35,032 nt of DNA from Sphingomonas bacterium (GTDB lineage: Bacteria > Pseudomonadota > Alphaproteobacteria > Sphingomonadales > Sphingomonadaceae), in NCBI RefSeq assembly GCF_028292965.1, contig NZ_JAQGLG010000051.1:1-35032 (forward strand), given 5' to 3'. The translations under genes and the position numbers were made by a program. Positions 16,236-24,056 of this stretch are shown here, one piece after another; position 1 is the first letter of the stretch; the number at the start of each line of letters is the position of its first letter. Under the pieces are notes generated by a model. That model saw only the letters and a list, made by a program, of their open reading frames with translations, made no database searches and was not told the DNA's origin.

Positions 16236-16877
16236 GTGACAGCCTGGAAATCTGCCCTCCCCCTGGTGATTCTGCTTGTGGCGGGGTGCCGGCATACCGG
16301 CGAGCTCGACGAGACCGGCGGCATTTCCGCGGTGCGTTCTGCCTGCCCGACCGTGGGCGTGCCGGCGGCGACGGGTGACATTACGCTGTTCGACCCCGTC
16401 GGCAGCGTCGATGCCTCGGCGATCGATATCGAGGCGACGATGACCAATGTCCGCTCGACCTGCTTCGACGCGGACGGGCCGGATATCCAGACCAAGATCA
16501 CCTTCAACATCCAGGCGCGTCGCAACCGCAGCGATGCGGCGCGCGACGTCAGCTTCCCTTATTTCATCAGCGTGGTTCAGGGCGATAGCGCGGTCGTCGC
16601 CAAGCGCGTCGGCCATGTCACGGTGCATTTCGATGCCGGCCGTGACCGCGCCACGGCGAGCGGCGAGGCGACCTCGGTCGTGTCGCGCGCTGCGGCGACC
16701 CTGCCCGACGACGTCCGCCGCCGGCTGACCGAGAAGCGCAAGGCGGGCGACGAGGATGCTGCGACGGATCCGTTGTCGAAGCCCGAGATTCGCCAGGCAG
16801 TGCTGCGCGCCAGCTTCGAGGCGCTGGTCGGTTTCCAGCTGACCCAGGACCAGCTCAAGTACAACGCCACGCGCTGA
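16236..16877 (+). CDS. Predicted lipoprotein of unknown function
   Basis: A 213-residue protein with a lipoprotein signal peptide ending in LVAGC, so it is probably anchored to a membrane on the periplasmic side. GTG 16236 is preferred (M-TAWKSALPLVILLVAGC) with AAGGTG nine bases upstream; GTG 16224 and 16230 are alternatives. The mature protein has a strand-rich middle (DIEATMTNVRSTCFDADGPD, then TKITFNIQARRNRSDAARDV, then FPYFISVVQGDSAVVAKRVG) that could form an Ig-like beta sandwich, and a charged C-terminal stretch. I do not recognise a named family. It lies divergent from ispH. Confidence 0.8.
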   Translation: MTAWKSALPLVILLVAGCRHTGELDETGGISAVRSACPTVGVPAATGDITLFDPVGSVDASAIDIEATMTNVRSTCFDADGPDIQTKITFNIQARRNRSDAARDVSFPYFISVVQGDSAVVAKRVGHVTVHFDAGRDRATASGEATSVVSRAAATLPDDVRRRLTEKRKAGDEDAATDPLSKPEIRQAVLRASFEALVGFQLTQDQLKYNATR

Positions 16878-16897
16878 GGCTAGGCTTCACCGCCTTC

Positions 16898-17007
16898 TAC
16901 CTTCCCCGGCGAAGGCCGGGGCCCAGTCGGGGGGACGGTCATGATGATCGTCGCGCTTCGTTACCTAGGCCGCTCCAACTGGGCCCCGGCCTTCGCCGGG
17001 GAAGGTA
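16898..17007. repeat. Inverted REP-like doublet C before the glycine riboswitch
   Basis: Two 30-bp arms (16898-16927 and 16978-17007) are perfect reverse complements separated by 50 bp. Each arm contains the mini-hairpin CCCCGGC-GAAG-GCCGGGG followed by the tail CCCAGT, closely resembling doublet A in design (GAAA loop, CCCAGGG tail). It lies between the lipoprotein stop and the riboswitch, so it may isolate gcv transcription from the gene upstream. Confidence 0.88.
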
Positions 17008-17100
17008 AGGGAAGCAGATTTTCGGCGATCGGCGAACGGCGATTGACTCGCATGCTGCGCCGCGTCAAACCGGCTTGGTCGATGGCGGGCAACCGTCATG

Positions 17101-17290
17101 GGCACGCGCGGGAGAGACCCTGGACTTGAGCCAGGGCGCCGAAGGAGCAACCGCCCCGGAATCTCTCAGGCAAACGGGACCGCGCGGGCCGAATCGACAC
17201 TCTGGAAAGCGCTCCGCTTCGGTGGGGCCACCGAAGGTGTAAGCCGTGTTCGCGCGGTGAAAGCTCTCAGGTTCCGTGACAGAGGGGGCG
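17101..17290 (+). promoter_or_regulatory. Tandem glycine riboswitch (two aptamers)
   Basis: Two glycine aptamers lie in series ahead of gcvT. Aptamer 1 (about 17103-17187) shows CGCGCGGGAGAGACC, GCGCCGAAGGAGCAACCGC and AATCTCTCAGGCAAACGGGA, closed by CCGCGCG. Aptamer 2 (about 17196-17290) shows ACTCTGGAAAGCG, CCACCGAAGGTGTAAGCC, AAAGCTCTCAGGTTCCGTGA and closing CAGAGGGGG. These are the conserved elements of the gcvT-type motif. The two aptamers are joined by about 10 nt. The known role is to turn on the glycine cleavage operon when glycine is high. Boundaries are approximate. Confidence 0.95.
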
Positions 17291-17318
17291 GTGGATCGAA
17301 GGCCTTTCGAAGGTCGTT

Positions 17319-17348
17319 GTCTGCCGTGGCACCCCCGACGACGGAGAC
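17319..17348 (+). promoter_or_regulatory. Possible ribosome-site hairpin (riboswitch expression platform)
   Basis: GTCTGCCGT (17319-17327) can pair with ACGGAGAC (17341-17348), leaving one bulged G and a 13-base loop. The right arm contains GGAG, the ribosome binding site of gcvT (17343-17346). This would hide the site when glycine is low and suggests translational control. There is no T-run, so a terminator platform is not supported. The pairing is my inference. Confidence 0.4.
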
Positions 17349-17351
17349 GGC

Positions 17352-18497
17352 ATGAGCGACGACACATCCGATAACTATGTCGAAATCGAAACCGAGACCT
17401 TGCCGCTCGATGCCTGGCATCGCGCACGCGGCGGGCGGATGGTGCCGTTCGCCGGTTATCACATGCCGGTCCAGTATGAAGGCATCATGGCCGAGCATCT
17501 GTGGACGCGCGAGAATGCCGGCCTGTTCGACGTCAGCCATATGGGCCAGTTGCTGATCAGCGGCGATGGCCTGGACGAGGCGCTGGAAACGGTGCTGCCG
17601 GCCGATGTGAAGGGCCTGGCGCTGGGGCGGATGCGCTATTCGCTACTGCTCGCCGACAATGGCGGGATCCTCGACGACCTGATGTTGAGCCGCTGGCCGG
17701 ACAAGATCTACATGGTCGTCAACGGCGCGGTGAAATATGACGATATCGCGCATCTGCGCGAGGAATTGCCCGACGCGATCACCATCAACCAGCTCGACGA
17801 GCGCGCATTGCTGGCGTTGCAGGGCCCCAAGGCGTTCAATGCGCTGAAGCGTCACACGACCGGCAAATGGCCGCTCGAGGCGTTGAGCTTCATGATGGGT
17901 GGTCCGTTCGAGATCGACGGCGTCGAGGCGTGGATCAGCCGCTCGGGTTATACCGGCGAGGACGGGTTCGAGATTTCGATCGACGCGAGCGAGGTCGAGC
18001 GCATCGCCGATCTGCTCTGCGGCGAGCCTGAGGTGAAGCCGATCGGGTTAGGCGCGCGCGATTCGCTGCGGCTCGAGGCAGGGTTGCCGCTCTACGGCCA
18101 CGACCTCGACCCTGAGACGACGCCGGTAATGGCCGATCTCGGCTTCGCGCTGTCGAAGCGCCGGCGTGAAGAGGGTGGCTTCCCCGGCCATGAGCGGATC
18201 ATGATCGAGCGCGAGCAAGGCGCAGTGGTCAAGCGCGTCGGGCTGCTGGTCGAGGGCCGTCAGCCGGTGCGCGAGGGCGCCGCCGTGATCGATCATGACG
18301 GGTCGGAGGTCGGCAAGGTCACCTCGGGCGGCTTCGCGCCGAGCGTCGGCGCCCCGATCGCCATGGCCTATGTGCCCGCCGCAATGGCCGCGCCGGGCAC
18401 GAAGATTCAACTGACGCAACGCGGCAAGGTCCATCAGGCGACCGTCACCGCGATGCCGTTTATCCCCCACCGCTACGTTCGCAACGGAGGCAAGTGA
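17352..18497 (+). CDS. gcvT: Glycine cleavage system T protein (aminomethyltransferase)
   Basis: A 381-residue T protein that moves the aminomethyl group from the H protein to tetrahydrofolate, giving methylene-THF and ammonia. The folate-binding domain is recognised by [20 protein letters not shown] near residue 25, the [13 protein letters not shown] block, the [20 protein letters not shown] stretch, and [13 protein letters not shown]. The C-terminal GCV_T domain holds [16 protein letters not shown] and [15 protein letters not shown], with the usual AMAYV. Start ATG 17352 has GGAG at 17343. The stop TGA shares a base with the gcvH ATG. First gene of the glycine cleavage operon and the direct target of the riboswitch. 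Confidence 0.97.
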   Translation: MSDDTSDNYVEIETETLPLDAWHRARGGRMVPFAGYHMPVQYEGIMAEHLWTRENAGLFDVSHMGQLLISGDGLDEALETVLPADVKGLALGRMRYSLLLADNGGILDDLMLSRWPDKIYMVVNGAVKYDDIAHLREELPDAITINQLDERALLALQGPKAFNALKRHTTGKWPLEALSFMMGGPFEIDGVEAWISRSGYTGEDGFEISIDASEVERIADLLCGEPEVKPIGLGARDSLRLEAGLPLYGHDLDPETTPVMADLGFALSKRRREEGGFPGHERIMIEREQGAVVKRVGLLVEGRQPVREGAAVIDHDGSEVGKVTSGGFAPSVGAPIAMAYVPAAMAAPGTKIQLTQRGKVHQATVTAMPFIPHRYVRNGGK

Positions 18498-18868
18498 TGA
18501 GCCGTTATTACACCGAAGATCATGAATGGGTCGATGTCGATGGCGATATCGGCACGGTCGGCATTTCCGAATATGCGCAAGGCCAACTGGGCGACATCGT
18601 GTTCGTGGACGTGCCGGAAGACGGCAAGTCGGTGACCAAGGGCGACGAGGCCGCTGTGGTCGAATCGGTCAAGGCGGCGTCGGACGTCTATTCGCCGGTG
18701 TCGGGCACGGTGCTCGAAGGCAACAGCGCGCTGGCCGACACGCCGGGCCTGGTCAATGAAGACCCCGAGGGCGACGGCTGGTTCTACAAGCTGACGCTGA
18801 GCGATCCGAGCGAGGTCGAGGACCTGATGGACGAAGCCGCCTACGAGGCGTTCGTCGCGAAACTCTGA
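18497..18868 (+). CDS. gcvH: Glycine cleavage system H protein
   Basis: A 123-residue lipoyl carrier that shuttles the aminomethyl group between the P and T proteins and passes electrons on to the L protein. The lipoyl-lysine is K59 in [17 protein letters not shown]. The start [12 protein letters not shown], the [20 protein letters not shown] segment and the end block [18 protein letters not shown] are all canonical. ATG 18497 follows GGAGG at 18486-18490 and overlaps the gcvT stop by one base; a GTG one codon earlier is not needed. An inverted repeat separates it from gcvPA. Confidence 0.97.
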   Translation: MSRYYTEDHEWVDVDGDIGTVGISEYAQGQLGDIVFVDVPEDGKSVTKGDEAAVVESVKAASDVYSPVSGTVLEGNSALADTPGLVNEDPEGDGWFYKLTLSDPSEVEDLMDEAAYEAFVAKL

Positions 18869-18878
18869 TCTTCTTCTT

Positions 18879-18995
18879 TCCCCCTCCCGCTTGCGGGAGG
18901 GGGCAGGGGGGTGGGCTCGCGCTCTCCTCCGACCATTCCGCCCGTGATTGACCGGGCGCCCACCCCCGACCCCTTCCGCAAGCGGGAGGGGGGAG
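18879..18995. repeat. Inverted REP-like doublet D between gcvH and gcvPA
   Basis: Arms of about 37 bp (18879-18916 and 18958-18995) are reverse complements with a few mismatches. Each arm has the mini-hairpin CCCTCCCGC-TT-GCGGGAGGG and a tail like GGGGGTGGGC. The right arm ends in GGGGGGAG (18988-18995), eight bases before the ATG of gcvPA, and appears to supply its ribosome binding site. A stable hairpin here may also lower the level of the downstream message. Confidence 0.85.
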
Positions 18996-19003
18996 ATGCG
19001 TGC

Positions 19004-20362
19004 ATGCGTTACCTTCCCCTGACAAACGATGACCGCGCCGCCATGCTGTCCGTCATCGGCGCAAGCTCGATCGACGACCTGTTCATCGACGTTCCCGCCG
19101 AGGCGCAACTTGATGGCCCGATCCGCGACCTGCCGATGCATGCCAGCGAATTGTCGGTCGAGCGCCACATGACAAAATTGGCGCGCAAGAACCTCGCCGC
19201 GGGGGATGCGCCCTTCTTCCTCGGTTGCGGTGCCTATCGCCACCACGTGCCGGCCTCGGTCGATCACCTGATTCAGCGCGGCGAGTTCCTCACTGCCTAT
19301 ACGCCCTACCAGCCCGAGATCGCGCAGGGCACGCTGCAGATGCTGTTCGAGTTCCAGACGCAGGTCGCGCGTCTGCTCGGCACCGATGTGGCCAACGCCT
19401 CCATGTATGATGGCTCGACCGCCTGCTGGGAGGCGATCGGCATGGCGCGGCGGGTGACCAAAAAGGCCAAGGCGATCCTCTCTTCGGGGCTGCATCCACA
19501 CTATGTTTCCGTGGCGAAGACCATGGCCAAGTTCACCGGCGATTTGCTCGATACCGCCGCACCGGTCCTGACCGCCGATACCGATATCGACCGGCTGATC
19601 GCGGCGATCGACGACGATACGTCGTGCGTGGTGGTGCAATATCCCGACATTCTCGGGCGTATCGCCGATCTCCGGCCGCTGGCCGATGCCTGCCATGCGA
19701 AGAAGGCGCTGCTGATCGCGGTCGTCACCGAGCCGGTGGCACTGGGCGCGATCACCTCGCCGGGCGAGATGGACGCCGATATCGTCGTCGGCGAAGGCCA
19801 GTCGATCGGCGTCGGGTTGCAGTTCGGCGGACCTTATGTCGGGCTGTTCGGCTGCAAGGAGAAGTATCTCCGCCAGATGCCGGGGCGGCTGTGCGGCGAG
19901 ACGGTCGATGCCGATGGCCGGCGCGGCTTCGTGCTGACGCTGTCGACCCGCGAGCAGCATATCCGTCGCGAGAAGGCGACCTCGAACATCTGCACCAACT
20001 CCGGCCTGTGTGCGCTGGCCTTCTCGATCCACATGACATTGCTGGGTGAGGCGGGTTTGCGCGCGCTTGCGATTACCAACCATCACGGTGCCGTCGCTGC
20101 GGCCGAGCGGCTGGCCAAGGTGCCGGGCGTGAGCCTGGTCAATGACGGCTTCTTCAACGAGTTCACGCTGAGGCTGCCGGTCGAGGCGCGGCCGGTGGTG
20201 CGCACGCTGGCCGAGCGCGGCATTCTCGCCGGCGTGTCGCTCGGGCGGCTTTATCCGGACGAGGACGGCCTCGCCAACGGGCTGGTCGTCGCGGTGACCG
20301 AAACGACCACGGCGGAGGATGTCGAAACCCTTGCCGCCGCGTTGCAGGAGGTGCTGGCATGA
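19004..20362 (+). CDS. gcvPA: Glycine decarboxylase (P protein) subunit 1
   Basis: A 452-residue N-terminal half of the PLP-dependent glycine decarboxylase, which forms a heterotetramer with GcvPB. It has the family start ([19 protein letters not shown], then [14 protein letters not shown]), the [20 protein letters not shown] block, the [17 protein letters not shown] stretch, and [23 protein letters not shown] 19004 is chosen because homology begins there; the open frame extends upstream only through the translated inverted repeat. The ribosome site is GGGAG at 18991-18995, inside the repeat arm. The stop overlaps the gcvPB ATG (ATGA). A split P protein is usual in sphingomonads but differs from the single long GcvP of many proteobacteria. 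Confidence 0.96.
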   Translation: MRYLPLTNDDRAAMLSVIGASSIDDLFIDVPAEAQLDGPIRDLPMHASELSVERHMTKLARKNLAAGDAPFFLGCGAYRHHVPASVDHLIQRGEFLTAYTPYQPEIAQGTLQMLFEFQTQVARLLGTDVANASMYDGSTACWEAIGMARRVTKKAKAILSSGLHPHYVSVAKTMAKFTGDLLDTAAPVLTADTDIDRLIAAIDDDTSCVVVQYPDILGRIADLRPLADACHAKKALLIAVVTEPVALGAITSPGEMDADIVVGEGQSIGVGLQFGGPYVGLFGCKEKYLRQMPGRLCGETVDADGRRGFVLTLSTREQHIRREKATSNICTNSGLCALAFSIHMTLLGEAGLRALAITNHHGAVAAAERLAKVPGVSLVNDGFFNEFTLRLPVEARPVVRTLAERGILAGVSLGRLYPDEDGLANGLVVAVTETTTAEDVETLAAALQEVLA

Positions 20363-22041
20363 GCGTCAACGCAAGTGGTTGGCGCCCGGAGCGCCCCGAG
20401 GCTGGCAGTTCGACCGCGCCGACCTTCACCGGCAACAAGGCGCTGATGCTGGAAGAGGCGCTGATCTTCGAGATCGGTTCGACCAAGACGACGGGTGTGG
20501 ATTTCGATTCTATCCTCCCCGGCACGGGGAGGGGGACCGCCAGCGAAGCTGGTGGTGGAGGGGGCTCTCCACTTGAGACAGCGCTTGGGGGAACCCCCCT
20601 CCACCATCCTTCGGATGGTCCCCCTCCCCGTGCCGGGGAGGATCGGCTGGGCAGCCTGGCGCGCAGCGCGCCGATCGGCCTGCCGGGCCTGTCGGAGCCG
20701 GAGACGATCCGTCACTATACCCGCCTCTCGCGGCAGAATTACGCGATCGATCTCGGGCTGTTTCCGCTCGGCTCGTGTACGATGAAGCACAACCCGCGCC
20801 TCAACGAGAAGATGGCGCGTTTGCCCGGCTTCGCCGACGTTCACCCGCTCCAGCCGGTCGATACGGTGCAGGGCGCGCTGGAGGTGATCCATCAACTGGC
20901 GCACTGGCTGGTCACGCTGACTGGCATGACCTCGGTGGCGATGAGCCCCAAGGCCGGCGCGCATGGCGAATTGTGCGGCATCCTCGCGATCAAGGCGGCG
21001 CTGGAGGCGAAGGGCGAGGGGCATCGCAAGACCATCCTTGTGCCGGAGAGCGCGCACGGCACCAACCCGGCGACTGCGGCCTTTGCCGGCTATGCGGTGG
21101 AGGATATTCCCGCGACCGCCGATGGCCGCGTCGACACCGCTGCGCTGGTCGCGCGGCTCGGGCCGGACGTGGCGGGGGTGATGATCACCAACCCCAATAC
21201 CTGCGGGCTGTTCGAGCGTGACCTGAAGACGATCTCCGACGCGGTTCATGCCGCCGGCGGGTTCGTCTATTGCGACGGGGCGAACTTCAACGCCATCGTC
21301 GGCCGCGTGCGGCCGGGCGATCTCGGCGTCGATGCGATGCATATCAACCTGCACAAGACCTTCTCGACGCCGCACGGCGGCGGCGGGCCGGGTTCGGGGC
21401 CGGTAGTGTTCTCCGCCGCGCTGACGCCCTTCGCGCCGCTGCCGTTCGTCGAGAAGCAGGGCGACCAGTTCGTGTTGGTCGAGGAAGAGACGGCGGGCGA
21501 ACATCACGGCCAGAGCTTTGGCCGGATGGTCGCGTTCAACGGTCAGATGGGCATGTTCACGCGCGCCCTGACCTATATCCTCAGCCATGGCGCCGACGGC
21601 CTGCGTCAGGTCGCCGAGGATGCGGTGCTCAACGCCAATTATATCCTGCGTTCGCTCGACACGGTGCTCGACGCGCCGTTCGGGGCGTCGGGGCCGTGTA
21701 TGCACGAGGCGTTGTTCTCGGACGACAATCTCGCCGAAGGCTTCTCGACGATCGACGTCGCCAAGGGACTGATCGACGAGGGCTATCACCCGATGACGAT
21801 GTATTTCCCGCTCGTCGTGCACGGCGCGATGCTGGTCGAGCCGACCGAAACCGAGAGCAAGGCGGGTATCGACCAGTTCATCGGCGCGCTGCGCTCGGTC
21901 GCGGAGCGTGCCAAAGCGGGCGATGTAAGCCTCAAGTCGGCGCCGCACTTCGCGCCGCGCAGCCGGCTCGACGAAACGCTGGCGGCACGCAAGCCGGTGT
22001 TGGTGTGGAAGGATCCCGAGCTGGCGGTGGCGGCGGAATAG
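20359..22041 (+). CDS. gcvPB: Glycine decarboxylase (P protein) subunit 2, carrying a 44-residue palindromic insert
   Basis: A 560-residue C-terminal half of glycine decarboxylase; it holds the PLP lysine, K333 in [20 protein letters not shown]. Family marks are [65 protein letters not shown] and NPNTCGLFE. It starts at ATG 20359 overlapping gcvPA, with AGGAGG at 20346-20351. Residues 52-95 are foreign to the family: they are the translation of a 132-bp palindromic repeat, rich in Gly and Pro, falling between VDFDS and [15 protein letters not shown]. The insertion is in frame, so the gene looks intact and about 40 residues longer than expected. The site is in the N-terminal linker before the conserved core, so the enzyme may tolerate it. 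Confidence 0.96.
   Translation: MSVNASGWRPERPEAGSSTAPTFTGNKALMLEEALIFEIGSTKTTGVDFDSILPGTGRGTASEAGGGGGSPLETALGGTPLHHPSDGPPPRAGEDRLGSLARSAPIGLPGLSEPETIRHYTRLSRQNYAIDLGLFPLGSCTMKHNPRLNEKMARLPGFADVHPLQPVDTVQGALEVIHQLAHWLVTLTGMTSVAMSPKAGAHGELCGILAIKAALEAKGEGHRKTILVPESAHGTNPATAAFAGYAVEDIPATADGRVDTAALVARLGPDVAGVMITNPNTCGLFERDLKTISDAVHAAGGFVYCDGANFNAIVGRVRPGDLGVDAMHINLHKTFSTPHGGGGPGSGPVVFSAALTPFAPLPFVEKQGDQFVLVEEETAGEHHGQSFGRMVAFNGQMGMFTRALTYILSHGADGLRQVAEDAVLNANYILRSLDTVLDAPFGASGPCMHEALFSDDNLAEGFSTIDVAKGLIDEGYHPMTMYFPLVVHGAMLVEPTETESKAGIDQFIGALRSVAERAKAGDVSLKSAPHFAPRSRLDETLAARKPVLVWKDPELAVAAE
20512..20643. repeat. Inverted REP-like doublet E inside gcvPB, in frame
   Basis: The 132-bp element has outer arms of 27 bp (20512-20538 and 20617-20643) that are perfect reverse complements, each with a mini-hairpin (CCTCCCC-GGCAC-GGGGAGG). 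Beside each arm is a small hairpin (CCGCCAGC-GAA-GCTGGTGG on the left, ACCATCC-TTC-GGATGGT on the right), and inside GGTGGAGGGGG pairs with CCCCCCTCCACC. This is the same plan as doublet B. It starts exactly at codon 52, spans 44 codons and has no stop in the gcvPB frame. Confidence 0.92.
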
Positions 22042-22062
22042 GGCTGGAGGCGGTGCCATAGA

Positions 22063-22074
22063 CTGCTATAGCAG
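22063..22074. promoter_or_regulatory. Perfect 12-bp palindrome CTGCTATAGCAG upstream of DUF1453 gene
   Basis: A perfect two-fold symmetric 12-mer lies 24 bp before the GTG of the next gene, in the 56-bp space after gcvPB. It could be an operator half-site pair or chance. No regulator is known for it from this sequence. Confidence 0.25.
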
Positions 22075-22097
22075 CGGAAATCGAGGGGGATTTTCCG

Positions 22098-22604
22098 GTG
22101 CAAATTCATACCGCGCAGCCTTCCGGCCTGCTGCAATACGCCATTCCGATCGTCATCGCTGCGGTCGTCCTGACGCTGCGCGCGCGGCGCATGACACAGG
22201 TCCGCCCGCTCAAGCCCGAGCAATTGTGGATCGTGCCCGCGGTCTATTTGGCGATCGTCGTGGCGCTGTTCGTGATGACGCCGCCGAACGCGATCGGCTG
22301 GCCGATTTGCGCCGCCGCACTTCTCGCGGGTGCGGCGATCGGCTGGCAGCGTGGCAAGACGATGCACATCGAGGTTCATCCGGAAACCGGGACGCTGAAC
22401 CAGAAGGCGTCGATGGCTGGAGTGATGTTCCTCGTGGTGCTGTTCGCGATCAAGTTCGCCGCCCAGACGGGCACGCATGCCTTTCATGTCAATGTCGCGG
22501 TGCTCACCGACGCGTTTGCCGCACTGGCCCTAGGCATGTTCACCATGACCCGCGTCGAAATGTATGTGCGCGCCAAGCGGTTGCTGGAGGCGGCGCGCGC
22601 CTGA
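22098..22604 (+). CDS. DUF1453 / CcdC-like membrane protein
   Basis: A 168-residue integral membrane protein with about five hydrophobic segments (roughly 12-29, 43-60, 66-83, 107-122, 133-150). The inter-helix loop KTMHIEVHPETGTLNQKASM and the basic RARRMTQVRPLKPEQLW match the DUF1453 (CcdC-like) family from memory. The function is not known. The start is GTG 22098 with GAGGGGGA at 22083-22090. It stands alone between gcvPB and a DUF3422 gene; the 196-bp gap after it shows no gene or clear terminator. Confidence 0.8.
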   Translation: MQIHTAQPSGLLQYAIPIVIAAVVLTLRARRMTQVRPLKPEQLWIVPAVYLAIVVALFVMTPPNAIGWPICAAALLAGAAIGWQRGKTMHIEVHPETGTLNQKASMAGVMFLVVLFAIKFAAQTGTHAFHVNVAVLTDAFAALALGMFTMTRVEMYVRAKRLLEAARA

Positions 22605-22800
22605 TCGGGTCGTGTGACAAAATTATCCAACGCCTGACCCACGCGTCCCCAGCGTAGGGCGGGAAGATGGTGAGGCGAATTATGTCACATGTCCACGGGC
22701 GTGGATGACGCGCATCGCGACTGACCCAAGGGACAGGTTGGCGACAGGTCGTGCATGGGATAGGGCACGCCCGGGCTAGAGGGCGACGGTTGCGCATTCG

Positions 22801-24051
22801 ATGGTTGCCGCATCAGATCTTGTCGCACACCCGTTGCGCGATCGTGTACTTCACGAAATCCACGCACGGCCGTTCGCCGCGCTGCCGATCCCGTGCCGGA
22901 TCAGCCATTTCGCCTTCCTGACCGACGCGGTGCAAGGTGGCGCCGATCGCGCCGCGCTCGCGGGCTTGCGGGCGCGCAACGGGCTGGCGCCGCTCGCCGC
23001 CGATGCGCGGCACGCGCGGATGCAATTGGGTGAGGTGGCGCTGCGTTGGGAACAGCATGGCGAGTTCACCACCTATAGCTGGGAGAGCGCCGATGTCGTG
23101 CCGCCGTCGTTCTGGCCAGGCGACCACGCCCCGCCCGGCCCGTTGATCGCCGCCGCGGCGCTGACCTTGTCGCGCGATGTCGATCTGGCGGCGTTGTTCC
23201 CGGGTGCCGATGCGGCGGTGTCGATGCTCGGCGAGGGCAAGGCGCGCATTGCGACCGACTTTGCCGCAGACGGCGACGGCTTCGTGCGTATTGCGGTCGA
23301 TCCGGGGACGCTCAAGGGCGATCTCGCCGGGCCGCTCGCACAGCGGCTGCTGGAAATCGACACCTATCGCACACTGGCCTTGCTCGGCCTGCCCGAGGCG
23401 CAGCGCGTCGCGCCATTGATCCAGCGTATCGAGGCGGCGCTGCCATTGCTGCTCGAGCAGATCCACACGAGCAACGGCCTCACCGACAGCCGCGGCCTTC
23501 TTGACCGGTTGTCGACGCTCGCGGCAGAGCTGGAGGAAGCGAGTGCCGCCTCGGCCTTTCGCTTCGGCGCGACGCGGGCCTATGCCGAGCTGGTCGAGCT
23601 GCGTCTCCAAGCGATCGGCGAGGTGTCGGGCGGGCGTAGCTGGGCGGGGTTCCTGAGCCGGCGGTTGCATCCGGCAATGCGCACCTGCCGGACGATCGAG
23701 GCGCGACAGGCCGATCTCTCGCTCAAGCTGTCGCGCGCCGCGCAATTGCTCAGGACGCAGGTCGAGGTCGATCTGGCGCATCAGAATCGCGATCTGCTGG
23801 AGGCGATGAACGAGCGCGTCCGGCTGCAGATCCAGGTGCAGCAGGCGGTCGAGGGCCTGTCGGTCGTCGCGATCACTTATTATGCGGCGAGCCTGGTGCA
23901 TCTGGTGCTCGAAGGCGTGGACCGTGCATGGCTGCCGCTCAGCCCGGTCGCGGGCACGGCGCTGGCGGTGCCGGCGATCGCGCTGATCGTCACCTGGCTG
24001 ATCCGCCGCTTGCGGTCACGGCATGTGTTGCCGGAGGCGCCGCGCGGCTGA
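22801..24051 (+). CDS. DUF3422 family membrane-anchored protein
   Basis: A 416-residue protein of the DUF3422 family. The start block HPLRDRVLHEIHARPFAALPIPCRISHFAFL is diagnostic. The middle is helical and Ala/Leu-rich, and two hydrophobic segments lie near the C-terminus (about 355-370 and 383-402; GTALAVPAIALIVTWLI), giving membrane anchoring with a large cytoplasmic N-terminal part. This region resembles the two-helix end of CorA-like proteins, but no GMN motif is present. The function is unknown. It ends 5 bp before the stop of the convergent transporter gene. Confidence 0.88.
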   Translation: MVAASDLVAHPLRDRVLHEIHARPFAALPIPCRISHFAFLTDAVQGGADRAALAGLRARNGLAPLAADARHARMQLGEVALRWEQHGEFTTYSWESADVVPPSFWPGDHAPPGPLIAAAALTLSRDVDLAALFPGADAAVSMLGEGKARIATDFAADGDGFVRIAVDPGTLKGDLAGPLAQRLLEIDTYRTLALLGLPEAQRVAPLIQRIEAALPLLLEQIHTSNGLTDSRGLLDRLSTLAAELEEASAASAFRFGATRAYAELVELRLQAIGEVSGGRSWAGFLSRRLHPAMRTCRTIEARQADLSLKLSRAAQLLRTQVEVDLAHQNRDLLEAMNERVRLQIQVQQAVEGLSVVAITYYAASLVHLVLEGVDRAWLPLSPVAGTALAVPAIALIVTWLIRRLRSRHVLPEAPRG

Positions 24052-24056
24052 GGAAC

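Noticed and set aside
18473..20086. 537-codon minus-strand ORF opposite gcvH and gcvPA
   Set aside because: It runs through two genes and the REP doublet; the frame is open by composition only.
20359..22041. gcvPB as a pseudogene broken by the repeat
   Set aside because: The element is a multiple of three, has no stop in frame, and all catalytic blocks after it are intact.
20251..22059. 602-codon minus-strand ORF opposite gcvPB
   Set aside because: Antisense to gcvPB with no ribosome site or recognisable domains.
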